From NCBI GenBank assembly GCA_905178155.1, contig CAJINV010000002.1, forward strand, positions 303,713 to 367,712: 64,000 bases of DNA, read 5' to 3'. The notes under the pieces were generated by a model. The model was not told where the DNA came from. It saw only the letters and a list, made by a program, of their open reading frames with translations, and searched no databases. Below, piece by piece: positions 43,767 to 54,401 of the stretch (positions are counted from its first letter, which is position 1; each line of letters opens with the position of its first letter). This DNA comes from Amoebophrya sp. A120 (taxonomy: Eukaryota > Sar > Dinophyceae > Syndiniales > Amoebophryaceae). A program made the position numbers and the translations under genes.

Positions 43767-46025
43767 TTAACCTCCGAGCAAGCCGCTTAAGCCGAGCTTG
43801 GTAAGCACCTTACTCATATTTTGCAGCGTAGCACTTGGTGTCCCCTCTTTGTTCCCGAGCCTGCCAACATGGTAGTCGTGATGTCCGGCGAGGTATCCAG
43901 TGCAATAAACATCCTGTCTCGGACAACTGGAGGGAGAACCAGGATGCAAATTTGATGTGCTGCTGGCAGCTCTACTGTCGTGTGAGACAGAACTCCAACT
44001 CATCTGCACTGTTCGTTTCTATAGACTGCAAAAGCCTCTGCAGGTTTTGGTATTTCAGCTTCAGCACTGAGTACATAGAGCTTTGCCTTCTCAAAGTAGA
44101 ACGTCTACCTCGTGATGTAAGGTTCTTGTATCTACTTCGGCACGCATAAAAATTCCACTAGAGCAACTTCTCCTGGTACCTTGGCTTTCGAAGTCGTGCT
44201 ATATTGCATGAGCATGACAGCTGCCAACATCTCGTCTTGCATTCTTTTCCCCACCACCAGTTCTCACGCCGGGACATCAAGACGAATCTTGCAGTGGATA
44301 CGAGAGAATCGTGGAGTAGCCGCAGGACCCCTTTGTCGTCGTCCGTGATTTTGTCGAGCGAAGTCCGCGGCGCTTTGTCTACGTAGTTGTCGTTCAACGG
44401 AAAAAACTTCTTGTACACTTCAATCAAGCCGTCTGAGGCCACTGACCTGAAAAAATTCTGATCCGCCTCGCAGCCACCGTCGCCTGGAGGCAGCTCGTAA
44501 CCATCCGGAATCAAATTTCTTTACATTTCGGTGTCAACATCCATCATGATCTCCGGAGGTAGGTTGTTGAGCACGGCGGGCGGGGGCACAGGCACAGCAG
44601 ATGTTGTACTTGGAGGGTCAAGTTGCACTCGTCCTAGTTCTTCATAATTTCCTTGGTCGTGGAGGCTACAAGGGTAATTGAAAGCTGAAGGACTTATTTC
44701 TATGCCTCTCTGGTCGTGCCTTTCTAGTTCTACTGCGTCCGCCATCGAAAGAGTCGTACTTCTATCCCTGATGTCCCTTCGCTGGGCCGCTGCGGTTTTT
44801 CTACGTCGGGCGGACGGGTCGTGGAAAGAAGTAGACGAGCTGCCAGCTGCGCCGGAAGTAGTAGAGGACGTCGCAAGAAAGCGCTTCTCCTCTATGCATT
44901 GCAAATATGTCTGGGTCTGGAAAAAAGCAACTTGTCATGGTAAATCTGAAGCATGGAAAAATCTGTGTTGCATGAGGGCCAAAAGCTGTCCACTTTTGAC
45001 CAAGTTGGAAGGGAGTTTCTCATGCAGGATAGGCATGGCAGAGACCTCGCAGAATCTGTCATGCTAAGTCCCAGACTCAGACCTCATGGGTCATGGAAAA
45101 TCTGCATGACAAGTCTGCATTCTTTGAGACCCAGACATATTTGCCTTTGATATCCTCCCCAATCAAGCCAAACCTTGCCAGCTTGCTGGGCTGCGTGTCG
45201 CCGTCGCCACGAATTGCTAGTTTGCGCAAAATATCCTGTGCAAAAGTATCCGATACTCGTAGTAATTATCGCAGTCATGCATTACAAGTTTCGCTTTCGT
45301 TCTCAAGTTCAATCCGCGTTACAAATTTCATTTCTCATGCTGAGGAAATTTGTCATGCGATTTATACCTAGTGGGCGCGATGCTTTTGCATTTCATAGAA
45401 AACCTTCTCTCGTTCTGGTTCGGTAATATGCAGTGCAAAAGTATCGTACTCGTATAAATGCATTACAAATTTCCTCAGCATGACAAATAAAATTTGTGAT
45501 GCTGATTTACCTTAAGAACAAGATTTGTAATGCATGATTGCAATACGAGTACGATGCTTTTGCAGTTCATAGGTAAGTTCTTCCACCCAACTGTCCACCC
45601 AATGCGCCAGATGACCTCCTTATCCAAGAAAAAAACGTTGTTAGAAGTGTAAATTTGTGATGCGCAACATGCAAAAAGATTGCGTCTGTCATGCTTGGCA
45701 TGCGTCGTAGGGTTCAGTAAAGGACGTTTTCACGTAGTATCTGCGCATGACAGGTTTTTGCTGTCATGCCAGACGAATTTGTAATGCTGTTCCTCCAAAA
45801 AAGTAACACCTACAACGTTTTCTTCTTGGATACTCCTTGAGGAGCACTGTCTTGATCTTCCCTTCCGCGGACAAGCATGCGCACTGCGTCTGCAGTTCCG
45901 ACTTTTCCGAAAATCAGCTGCGGCCCGAAGAGGAGCGAAGCTCCAAGAAAGTTGTACAAGAACCCTGTTGCTGTGAATAAGCTGGCGCAGCTGCTGCAGA
46001 CGCGACGAGAGACGGAAAGCGCCAT
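43767..46025 (-). CDS. VYK/FPLN-domain family protein with internal in-frame TAA
   Basis: Exons 46025-45833, 45620-45572, 45426-45398, 45231-45153, 44892-44301 and 43893-43767 are joined by removing introners C, B, B, A and B. The start MALSVSRRVCSSCASLFTAT is a hydrophobic segment ending ADAVRM, shared with the gene at 47842. Ser/Thr- and Arg-rich linkers follow. The C-terminal domain reads SDGLIEVYKKFFPLNDNY, DDKGVLRLLHDSLAGHHDYH and ATLQNMSKVLTKLG. The last element was located because its removal joins HDSL to AGHHDYH, matching RDCLVTHHNYR in the paralogue. A TAA at 44521-44523 interrupts the frame between DVDTEM and RNLIPDGYELPP. Function unknown. Confidence 0.65.
43894..44300. mobile_element. 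Introner, family B, 407 bp
   Basis: TATCCAGTGCAATAAACATC and the inverse of TATCCACTGCAAGATTCGTC lie at the ends. The flanks are CGAGG and CGAGA. A second B-like end (TATAGACTGCAAAAGCC) lies inside at 44020, suggesting a nested insertion or internal duplication. Confidence 0.82.
44521..44523 (-). other. In-frame TAA inside a conserved gene
   Basis: The frame is open for over 120 codons before it and continues directly into the conserved C-terminal domain. It is not at an introner junction. Confidence 0.8.
44893..45152. mobile_element. Introner, family A
   Basis: Full TIR and a perfect TCCTC duplication. Removal joins FGLIGEE to KRFLATSSTTSG. Confidence 0.94.
45232..45397. mobile_element. 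Introner, family B
   Basis: TATCCTGTGCAAAAGTATCC and a diverged inverse lie at the ends. The flanks are CAAAA and GAAAA. Removal joins EREKVF to RKLAIRGDG. Confidence 0.92.
45427..45571. mobile_element. Introner, family B
   Basis: Complete TIRs and a perfect GGTAA duplication. Removal joins SWVEELT to EPEREKVF. Confidence 0.95.
45621..45832. mobile_element. Introner, family C
   Basis: The ends are TATCCAAGAAAAAAACGTTG and its inverse. The CTCCT duplication is perfect. Removal joins DSAPQG to GHLAHWVDSW. Confidence 0.95.
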
Positions 46026-46647
46026 TTTGGAGTCGGGAGGACGATAAAGCGTACGGAAGAAGATCGAAAACAAAGCGAATTTCTACTTGTTGAGGTCGTC
46101 GTATACTAAAGTTGCTATAAAACTTCAATTTTTGGCTGTTCTCTAGCCCTGGAAATAGGATAAAAACAGTTGTTGCAGTAGTAGATTTCGACGTAGTCCT
46201 CGCGCACCAGGACTAGAAAGACGTTTTTTACAGTTTTTATATCTCTAGAAGTAGAACCAACATCTTCAGACCATCGATGACAATAATCCAATTCTGTAGT
46301 TACACGTCCTGCGTGAGGTGATCCCATTCTGGGGTGCGCGAATTGCACCTGCACAACGTGTGTGGTGCGCGAATTACATCACGAATCTTTTCTTGCATTA
46401 CTTTTCTAGACCCAGGCATATTTGCATTTGCTTTTGCGCTGGATAGCTGGATACAAGATTTAGGACAAAAACATTGCGAAGAAGCTCCTTGTTAGGGCAA
46501 GACCTCTACTTTCTGATCTGGTGCTCCACGGGGGATCAATTACTTTCTGAGCTCTCCTCCTCCATTGCTCTACTTTCTGATTCTCATCTGCTCCGCGGGG
46601 GATCAATAAATTGCGTCAATTAGCTGCACTGTATTAATTCTCGAACA
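46026..46647. other. Intergenic region with a solo family A end
   Basis: At 46414-46437, TCTAGACCCAGGCATATTTG is a lone right TIR of family A preceded by TTGCATTAC; no left end is present. GGGGGATCAAT repeats lie at about 46531 and 46587. No gene seen. Confidence 0.55.
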
Positions 46648-46989
46648 CTACAACCGCGTTGGGAAAAATCCAGGCTCGAGCAGCACCCCAAATTTTTTCA
46701 CTTCTTGCTCCAAAAATTGCTCTAGGCTAGTATGTACCTGTTTCAAAAACTGCTTAGAAACTGCTGGCAACTGCCCAGTCAGCACATAAGCAAAGCAAAA
46801 TCGGTATTTTGTCGTTAATTTTCCGCGTAATTCCACCGCGGCTCCAGCTTCCTGAAGCTGAATTCGGTAGCTTTTGAAATTTGTTCTTGCGCAAGAACAA
46901 GTACACGCGCAAGTTACAGCCCTCTTTTCGTTCCTTTCGTCTTCAAGTGTGCAAAGGCTTTTTACCCACCCACACGATACAGATTCCAC
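46648..46989 (-). CDS. Possible terminal exon, unknown protein
   Basis: A coding-like frame ends LTTKYRFCFAYVLTGQLPAV ... LEQFLEQEVKKFGVLLEPGF and a stop at 46648. It has no ATG. A pyrimidine-rich stretch ending GCGCAAG near 46892 could be a splice acceptor. It might belong to the gene at 47084-47842 or stand alone. Confidence 0.35.
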   Translation of the reverse strand: MESVSCGWVKSLCTLEDERNEKRAVTCACTCSCARTNFKSYRIQLQEAGAAVELRGKLTTKYRFCFAYVLTGQLPAVSKQFLKQVHTSLEQFLEQEVKKFGVLLEPGFFPTRL

Positions 46990-47083
46990 CCAGCATTACA
47001 AACAAAAATGGCATTCGATTTGTTGGTCCTCCTGCATTGCATTCCCGCCCAATTTACGGCTCTACGCTGGGCGGCGCAGGATC

Positions 47084-47842
47084 TCAACCTTCAAACCACC
47101 ACTGTAACCGAGCAAGCACCGCACTCATGTTCTTCAGCGTAACACTCTTTGTCGCCGTTCCGAGCTTGAGCCGGTAGTTGTGATGAGTGACGAGGCAGTC
47201 CCGCAGATCGCGGAGAACCCCCTTGTCCTGGGATGGAATCTCGCCAAGCTTCGCCTTGAGCTGTTGTGCGTTGCTCGGAAAAAAAAGATAGTTGTAGGGG
47301 TCGTTCAGAGGAAAGTGAAATTTGTAAACTGCAACCAAGCCGTCTGCAGCCATTGCCCGGAAGGCATGCTGATCCTCCAAGTCAGACCCGTCGCCACCTG
47401 TTGGAGACGTCATTACCGGGACTTCCCCATCCCAGCCGGGCAGATCGGTGTCTGGAATTTCGCTGTAGTTGTCGGTGTTCATCATCATCTGGTCGGCATG
47501 GTCTACTTCTACGTCCATCGCATTGGGATTTCCATCACTGGAGATGCGCGTAGCTCTTTGTCGACTCCGACTCCGACTCCGACGCCGCTCCCGATCATAA
47601 AGGTAAAGCTGTTCTTCCGGTACCTCTTCTACATGGAAAGTCCCTTGACGTCCACGACTTCCTTGCTGCCAATTCATTCGCACTGCATCTGCGGACATCA
47701 AGGCTTCTAGACAGAGCTGCGGCAAAAAGAACATCATGGGCGAGCCAAGAAAGACCTTTGATGCCGTCGTGGTGAAAAAGCTGATGAAGATCTTGCAGAC
47801 GCGACGAGAAATAACGGGAAGTGACCTCCCACGAATGACCAT
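47084..47842 (-). CDS. VYK/FPLN-domain family protein, introner-free copy
   Basis: A continuous 252-residue frame from ATG 47842 (MVIRGRSLPVISRRVCKIFI) to TGA. The hydrophobic N-terminal segment ends ADAVRM. An Arg/Ser stretch (RRRSRSRSRQR) and an acidic Met/Asp-rich linker follow, then the family domain: AADGLVAVYKFHFPLNDPYN, DKGVLRDLRDCLVTHHNYRL and SVTLKNMSAVLARLQWWFEG. The initiation context CGACTCCAAAATGG is shared with the paralogue at 46025, which carries five introners where this gene has none. Function unknown. Confidence 0.8.
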   Translation of the reverse strand: MVIRGRSLPVISRRVCKIFISFFTTTASKVFLGSPMMFFLPQLCLEALMSADAVRMNWQQGSRGRQGTFHVEEVPEEQLYLYDRERRRSRSRSRQRATRISSDGNPNAMDVEVDHADQMMMNTDNYSEIPDTDLPGWDGEVPVMTSPTGGDGSDLEDQHAFRAMAADGLVAVYKFHFPLNDPYNYLFFPSNAQQLKAKLGEIPSQDKGVLRDLRDCLVTHHNYRLKLGTATKSVTLKNMSAVLARLQWWFEG

Positions 47843-49808
47843 TTTGGAGTCGGGGCGAGAGGTGGGGGAAGATGGAAAATATAGATGTATGAGTTCTTCT
47901 TGTAGATAGAGGGTCGTCGTCGAAGATTCAAAATCTGCGCTCGTGGAGGTCGTCGTACAGTGGGTCTAGAATTTGAATTGTTGGCTGTCTAGCAGCACTG
48001 GATGAATTGGAAATAGAGTCATACAACTGTTTTTGTAGTAGGCCTTCGATGAAAAATCCAATTCTGTAGCTCCACCTCCACCTGCAATTCTTGTTTTGTT
48101 TTGTCTTAGTTTTTTCGAATAAAGGGGAAAGTAAATTTTGGCCTCGAAAAAATTGTACACCAGAGCTACGGATAAATCGTAAGGTCGGAGTATATGACTC
48201 AGCTGCGGTTAATTATAGGGTGTTGATAGCCTTAATATCGTTATCGATGATACCGACCCCGGCGGTTGCAGAAGCCGAAGTAGGTGCACGAAAACGAATC
48301 TGGTTATTTTTTTTGTTGGGTATAAATGAATTTTCTGCCTCCACCTTTTGTCAGAGACAGACCGAGCTGAGTCCGCTTTGTCTAGGCCCTCTAGGCCCGG
48401 CCACTCTGAACGCCTAGACCGATCTGACTCCGCTCAATTCGTTCCGAATGTGATGGCTTTGCCCTCATAGTATTTGATGGGGGGTTCGTATCCCGACCAA
48501 CGTCATTTCGAACCGATTTACACACACATCAGCCAACGAAGATTTTTCATAATTAGAGACCCTAACCCTTGCTCCTTTGACCGCACTTGCTCATTTTGAT
48601 TCTGTGATCTTTGCAATCAGAACCTGATGGGAAAGATGTAGTGGAAGGTCATTGATCATGAGATCAAACTTCTAAGTAAACCGATTCTCGTGCAGCTTGT
48701 TCTAGCGGAGAAAGCACAGTAGAGGCTCACAGCTGGGATCCATACTGTCCGCATTTCGATGTACGAAGTTTGATCATTTTGGTGAAATTCTGTATAGACC
48801 AAATCGAGAGAAGATACTACGACGCGCTACTGGCCGGCGGAAGTAGCACTGTTTTGGACGTCGATCCTGAAGATCGATAGCTCCGCGCGAAGTTGTACAC
48901 CGATTCATCAGCCTCCACAACACGACGACGGTCCTCGCATGAAAAAAAACAGAACTGTCTGCGTTTTTTCCTCTTGAAGATCGCTGACCAACGAACAGAG
49001 CAGGCGTGAGTAGTTGTCCCCGTATTTAAGGTTCATGTGAAGATTAAGAAAAAATCTTGTTCGAGGAGTCGTGCTCTTCGCCTCTCCGATCCGCAGGACC
49101 CGCCGAGCAGACACAGTGCGATAGACATAGTTTCTCTTTTGACACCCTAAGTCCTACTTTCCTTACTCAAAACGAGCAGCCAATGAAAAAACGAATAGTA
49201 CCATCGCCATAGGCTGAAATCCAACTCACTAGCACCACCTCCCGGCGACCCGCCCTCGTACGGTAGTACTCAAGAGAATTCCAAGTGTTCCAGCTCGTGC
49301 CCATCTAAACATGGCGCAACTTCTTCTTCGTCAGCAGGAAGCTGCGGTCCGGAAGTAAAATAAACTGGACTCACTTTCTATCGTCGAGGAGAGCAGCCAA
49401 AGGAGTTGCATTTGTTTTCCCAGCCCCGTCATACTGTGGCGCTTCGATTGAAAATAAAAGCGCACAACATGATCATGAATAAGTGGCACAAAAGGTACGA
49501 CCTAATCCAAAAAATTCCGTATGGTATGCTTGCGAAGTAGTTCTGGTAGGAGGTTAAATTTGTTAGGGTTTGAGTGGAGGTGCTACATGAATCATCATAC
49601 AGGAAAAAATTTTGTCGAAAACGGGCCCTCCACAAATGAAGAGCCTCCACGAAGATCGGTAAAAACATAAGACACAATTATATTTTGCGACCAGAGTGCT
49701 TCTACGTCGCCAGCGCACAGCAACGAAACATTTATATATTCAGAAGAAGGATCACCAAAACTAGAGTTTATCGGTCGTTTTGACCGAACCGCCAAAAGCA
49801 GCACTAGC
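47843..49808. other. Intergenic region
   Basis: No gene supported. A GC-rich inverted repeat (TCTAGGCCC...GGGCC type, with CGCCTAGACCG) lies near 48379-48421. An AT-rich part with several short open frames lies at 49430-49800. Confidence 0.45.
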
Positions 49809-52696
49809 CTACGGACGCACCGAGTCCGGTGCTGGTGCAGCGGACGAAGGATCATTCGTGAGTTGCAAATTAAGTTCTTGTGCAGCAGACAAGAACCGCC
49901 CGCCAGAGGTGGATGCGGGTCCTGGTCGTCCCACGAGGTACAGCTTGGCCAGGTCCGTATCGAAAGGAAAAGACCCCCCTTTCCATATCAAAACGGAATT
50001 TCTGACGCTGGATCTGTGTACACAAATCAGCCTTGTATTGCAGGAAGGCACTGCGGCCAGTTCCCCAGGCTAGGTAGGGGCGTATGGGTCTAGTTGCTCA
50101 GCATGTCAAACGGCTCCCCTTTAGGCCCAACAACATGACAAATCGCTTTCATAATGGGGCGGAAGCTTCTGCCCTTGTCTTCTTGCAAGACAAATGCGAT
50201 TTGTGACCTCAAATCAGCAACACAAATTTTCGGAAACATACCTTTTCAATATGGGGAGGGGGAGTTTTTCCTTTCAATATCCCGCTGCTCGTGAATCCCG
50301 GATCTCCGCGAGTTCATTTGTTGCAAATTTATCGCGATTATCAAATCTAAATTTGTCTGGGTCTGGAAGAATGCAAACTTCTCATGCATTTTTTCCATGC
50401 CGATGCCCCATGAGGTTTGAAATGCGAGACGTAGCATGACAGGTTCTGCGACGTCTCACTCTATCATGCCTATCCTGCATGACAGACTGCCTCTAAACTT
50501 GTTCAAAAGTGGACAGCTTTTGGTAGTCATGCAACACAAATTTGTGTACGATCCAGACTTAGCATGACAAGTTCGTGTCCTCGTCCCAGACCCAGACATA
50601 TTTGCAATGCATAGCGATCCGCTTCAGTGATGTGCTGCCCGGGTTGTCCTGGTGCTGCTGCTGGAGTCCAGTATGCATTGCAAAAGTACACCCGTATATT
50701 AGTGGCACACGCATTACAAGCAGCTTATTTCGATGTCCCAAAAGGAGAGATGGATTTTTTTGTACTGCTGATTTATGATCACTTAGGACGAGCAGATCTG
50801 TCATGCACGCGACTGCAAAAATTATATTATGTAAGTACAAGTGAACGATAGTACTTTTGCACATGATATCCAACGAAGGTGGTATGCAACAGGCGGAGCA
50901 TTTTTACTGCAAGAAAGCCTTTCTCTACTACTCCGAGCAAGAGACTCGTCCTTCAGAGCTTCTTTTGTCAGTGTCTTGTTGGTCAGCAACGGCATCTTTT
51001 GTCTCGACCATTCGGATCGCCTACCGTGTTCAAGATTCTCGGAGCTCCTGCCCGATGAAGGTGGAGCGGCCCCAGTCCCTGTCCCTGGTGCAGTTGTTCC
51101 GTCGCCGCTAGAAGCAGCCTTGTCGTCCTTCACGGTGCAGCTGTCACTCTGCTTGTGCCGCTTCCTCGGCGGCGCTCCTACCACATCCATGGACACCTTT
51201 CCAGTTCCATGCCACGTAACATCTTTAACATAGGGATACTCTTTTTCGCCGGGAAGCTCCTTTTTATCACGATCTTCCGCTGAAGCAAGCAGTGGTACTC
51301 CACCGCCTGGCGAGGAGGCCACGCGGCTGGCCGTCGAACCAGCGGAATCAGCTGCTGCTGCACCCACGTATCAACTGTAAAAATGTCTGGGTCTGGAAAC
51401 TTGTAATGCTGGGCGGCGTATCATGAGGAGGCTACAAGTGCTGGCTCAGCATGACAAGTTTCTGAGCTTCTTAGTGTTGCCTATTCTGCATGACAGACTG
51501 CGTTTCTGCATGACAGAAAAATGGGAGCTTTGGGTAATGTGCAGGACAAATTTAAGAATCATGTGAGACAAGCATGACAAGCTTGCATTCTTCCAGACCC
51601 AGACATTTTTGCAATCCATACCACGGCGGAACTGCTGCACCCAAGCACCCACGGCGGAATCTGCTTTTCCGGGGCGTACTTGTCACGCAGAAGAATGGTA
51701 TGCACTGCAAAAGTATCGCACTCGTAGTAACTGCAGTCATGCATTTTTCTATTTCTTTTTATAGGTAAATCCGCATATACAAGAAATTTTATTTCTCGTC
51801 ACACTGAGGATGAAATTTTTTGTATACGAATTCATTATACGAGTATAGAAACAGATACTTTTGCAATGCATAAATGGCCGCCTTTTGCTTCTCCTTGCCA
51901 CATTTGGTAAGGGTTTCCGCTGCGTCTTTTAGAAGGTTCGTCACATTGTCCTTCACGCCCAGTTCTTTCAACATGGCTACCAAGGCGAGCTTTGTCTCCA
52001 CGGCGGAACTGCTGCATATGGCGTTCTCAAATTATCGGTTAGTACCTTCTCAACTGTTACATGAATTTGTAATGCAAGAATGCCAATGAAATTAAAAGTG
52101 CAAGGGTGAAGTAGAGCGCGGCTTTTGCATTACAGGTTCCGCACAGATTTAGATGCTGTTTGGCCATTTGGAAATTTGTCATGCGATAGTAAGCTTGATG
52201 ATAGTGATACTGATGACAGTTTTGCATGACAAATTCATGTAACAGTTGAGAAGGTAACCGATTTGAGAGCCCCATACTGCACCCAAAAAAACACGGCGGT
52301 ATCTGGCGGTTCCCCGGCAGACGAATGGTATGCAGTGCAAAAGCATCGTACTGCTCGTAGTAAAAATTGGCAATGATGCATTTTTATTTTATAGGTAAAT
52401 CTAAATCCGCATTACAAATTTTACTTCTCACGCTGAGGAAATAATTTGTAAAAATGCGACGAGTATTATAGATACTTTTGTATAATGCATAAAAGGTATT
52501 GAGAGGAAAAATCCCCCTCCCCATATCGAAAAAGTATCTTTCCGAAAATTTGCATTGCTGATTTGAGGTCACAAATCACATTTGTCTCGTAAGAGGACAA
52601 GGGTAGAAGCTTCCGCCCCATTATGGAAGCGATTTGTCATGCTGTTGGGCCTAAAGGTCAGCCGTTTGCAATGCTGAACAACTAGACCCATACGCC
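49809..52696 (-). CDS. Modular repeat protein, copy 1, 5' part lost at N
   Basis: This is the 3' part of the gene described at 57563-64000, here cut off inside a family F introner by the N. Exons 49957-49809, 50338-50280, 50671-50613, 51368-50869, 51698-51621, 52016-51873 and 52328-52277 join in frame. It ends QLTNDPSSAAPAPDSVRP and TAG. Probably the same locus as the second copy. Confidence 0.65.
49958..50279. mobile_element. Introner, family F
   Basis: TATCGAAAGGAAAAGACCCC and a diverged inverse lie at the ends. The flanks are GTCCG and TCCCG. Removal joins RDSRAAG to LAKLYLVGRPG. Confidence 0.87.
50339..50612. mobile_element. Introner, family A
   Basis: The GTCTGGGTCTGG ends and a perfect GCGAT duplication are present. 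Removal joins ITEADR to DKFATNELAEI. Confidence 0.94.
50672..50868. mobile_element. Introner, family B
   Basis: TATGCATTGCAAAAGTACAC and a diverged inverse lie at the ends, with flanks TCCAG and TCCAA. Removal joins AYHLRW to TPAAAPGQPG. Confidence 0.9.
51369..51620. mobile_element. Introner, family A
   Basis: Full TIR and a perfect CCACG duplication. Removal joins GCSSSAV to GAAAADSAG. Confidence 0.95.
51699..51872. mobile_element. Introner, family B
   Basis: TATGCACTGCAAAAGTATCG and its inverse, with a perfect AATGG duplication. Removal joins KEKQKAAI to LLRDKYAPEKQ. Confidence 0.93.
52017..52276. mobile_element. Introner, family E
   Basis: TATGGCGTTCTCAAATTATC and a diverged inverse, with a perfect CTGCA duplication. 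Removal joins PPCFFGC to SSSAVETKLAL. Confidence 0.93.
52329..52501. mobile_element. Introner, family B, adjacent to an F element
   Basis: TATGCAGTGCAAAAGCATCG at left, diverged right end. The flanks are AATGG and AAAGG. Only the 5 bp AAAGG separate it from the family F element at 52507. Confidence 0.88.
52507..52696. mobile_element. Introner, family F, cut by the N
   Basis: The left end is TATTGAGAGGAAAAATCCCC. The sequence stops at the N; the complete element is 60261-60572. Confidence 0.9.
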
Positions 52697-52697
52697 N
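52697..52697. other. Ambiguous base at junction of duplicated blocks
   Basis: This is the only N in the window. Left of it, the sequence stops inside an F introner. Right of it, the sequence restarts inside the family A introner of the gene ending at 43767. This fits a scaffold join of two overlapping contigs. Confidence 0.9.
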
Positions 52698-52906
52698 ATC
52701 TGAAGCATGCAAAAATCTGTGTTGCATGAGTGCCAAAAGCTGTCCACTTTTGACCAAGTTGGAAGGGAGTTTCTCATGCAGGATAGGCATGGCAGAGACC
52801 TCGCAGAATCTGTCATGCTAAGTCCCAGACTCAGACCTCATGGGTCATGGAAAATCTGCATGACAAGTCTGCATTCTTTGAGACCCAGACATATTTGCCT
52901 TTGATA
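52698..52906. mobile_element. Introner, family A, left part missing (copy 2)
   Basis: Matches 44944-45152. The left TIR is lost at the N. Confidence 0.9.
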
Positions 52907-53779
52907 TCCTCCCCAATCAAGCCAAACCTTGCCAGCTTGCTGGGCTGCGTGTCGCCGTCGCCACGAATTGCTAGTTTGCGCAAAATATCCTGTGCAAAAG
53001 TATCCGATACTCGTAGTAATTATCGCAGTCATGCATTACAAGTTTCGCTTTCGTTCTCAAGTTCAATCCGCGTTACAAATTTCATTTCTCATGCTGAGGA
53101 AATTTGTCATGCGATTTATACCTAGTGGGCGCGATGCTTTTGCATTTCATAGAAAACCTTCTCTCGTTCTGGTTCGGTAATATGCAGTGCAAAAGTATCG
53201 TACTCGTATAAATGCATTACAAATTTCCTCAGCATGACAAATAAAATTTGTGATGCTGATTTACCTTAAGAACAAGATTTGTAATGCATGATTGCAATAC
53301 GAGTACGATGCTTTTGCAGTTCATAGGTAAGTTCTTCCACCCAACTGTCCACCCAATGCGCCAGATGACCTCCTTATCCAAGAAAAAAACGTTGTTAGAA
53401 GTGTAAATTTGTGATGCGCAACATGCAAAAAGATTGCGTCTGTCATGCTTGGCATGCGTCGTAGGGTTCAGTAAAGGACGTTTTCACGTAGTATCTGCGC
53501 ATGACAGGTTTTTGCTGTCATGCCAGACGAATTTGTAATGCTGTTCCTCCAAAAAAGTAACACCTACAACGTTTTCTTCTTGGATACTCCTTGAGGAGCA
53601 CTGTCTTGATCTTCCCTTCCGCGGACAAGCATGCGCACTGCGTCTGCAGTTCCGACTTTTCCGAAAATCAGCTGCGGCCCGAAGAGGAGCGAAGCTCCAA
53701 GAAAGTTGTACAAGAACCCTGTTGCTGTGAATAAGCTGGCGCAGCTGCTGCAGACGCGACGAGAGACGGAAAGCGCCAT
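52698..53779 (-). CDS. 5' part of VYK/FPLN-domain gene, copy 2
   Basis: It repeats the 5' exons of the gene at 43767-46025 (53779-53587, 53374-53326, 53180-53152, 52985-52907) and is cut at the N within the family A introner. Probably an assembly duplicate of that gene. Confidence 0.6.
52986..53151. mobile_element. Introner, family B (copy 2 of 45232)
   Basis: Same TIRs and CAAAA/GAAAA flanks as the first copy. Confidence 0.92.
53181..53325. mobile_element. Introner, family B (copy 2 of 45427)
   Basis: Same TIRs and GGTAA duplication as the first copy. Confidence 0.94.
53375..53586. mobile_element. Introner, family C (copy 2 of 45621)
   Basis: Same TIRs and CTCCT duplication as the first copy. 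Confidence 0.94.
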
Positions 53780-54401
53780 TTTGGAGTCGGGAGGACGATA
53801 AAGCGTACGGAAGAAGATCGAAAACAAAGCGAATTTCTACTTGTTGAGGTCGTCGTATACTAAAGTTGCTATAAAACTTCAATTTTTGGCTGTTCTCTAG
53901 CCCTGGAAATAGGATAAAAACAGTTGTTGCAGTAGTAGATTTCGACGTAGTCCTCGCGCACCAGGACTAGAAAGACGTTTTTTACAGTTTTTATATCTCT
54001 AGAAGTAGAACCAACATCTTCAGACCATCGATGACAATAATCCAATTCTGTAGTTACACGTCCTGCGTGAGGTGATCCCATTCTGGGGTGCGCGAATTGC
54101 ACCTGCACAACGTGTGTGGTGCGCGAATTACATCACGAATCTTTTCTTGCATTACTTTTCTAGACCCAGGCATATTTGCATTTGCTTTTGCGCTGGATAG
54201 CTGGATACAAGATTTAGGACAAAAACATTGCGAAGAAGCTCCTTGTTAGGGCAAGACCTCTACTTTCTGATCTGGTGCTCCACGGGGGATCAATTACTTT
54301 CTGAGCTCTCCTCCTCCATTGCTCTACTTTCTGATTCTCATCTGCTCCGCGGGGGATCAATAAATTGCGTCAATTAGCTGCACTGTATTAATTCTCGAAC
54401 A
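53780..54401. other. Intergenic region (copy 2 of 46026-46647)
   Basis: Includes the same solo family A end, at about 54168-54191. Confidence 0.55.

Larger units (their letters stand above)
44944..52696. repeat. Large direct duplication, copy 1 (ends at N)
   Basis: It matches 52698-60450 base for base at offset 7754. Only a few differences were noticed (two within the first 45 bases, one near 50.19 kb). Copy 1 stops exactly at the N. Confidence 0.95.

Noticed and set aside
45415-45580. Short ORFs made of introner sequence (MHYKFRFRSQ, MSGSGR, HALQICLG types) throughout the window
   Set aside because: The same peptides recur wherever family A or B elements occur; they are translations of TIRs, not genes.
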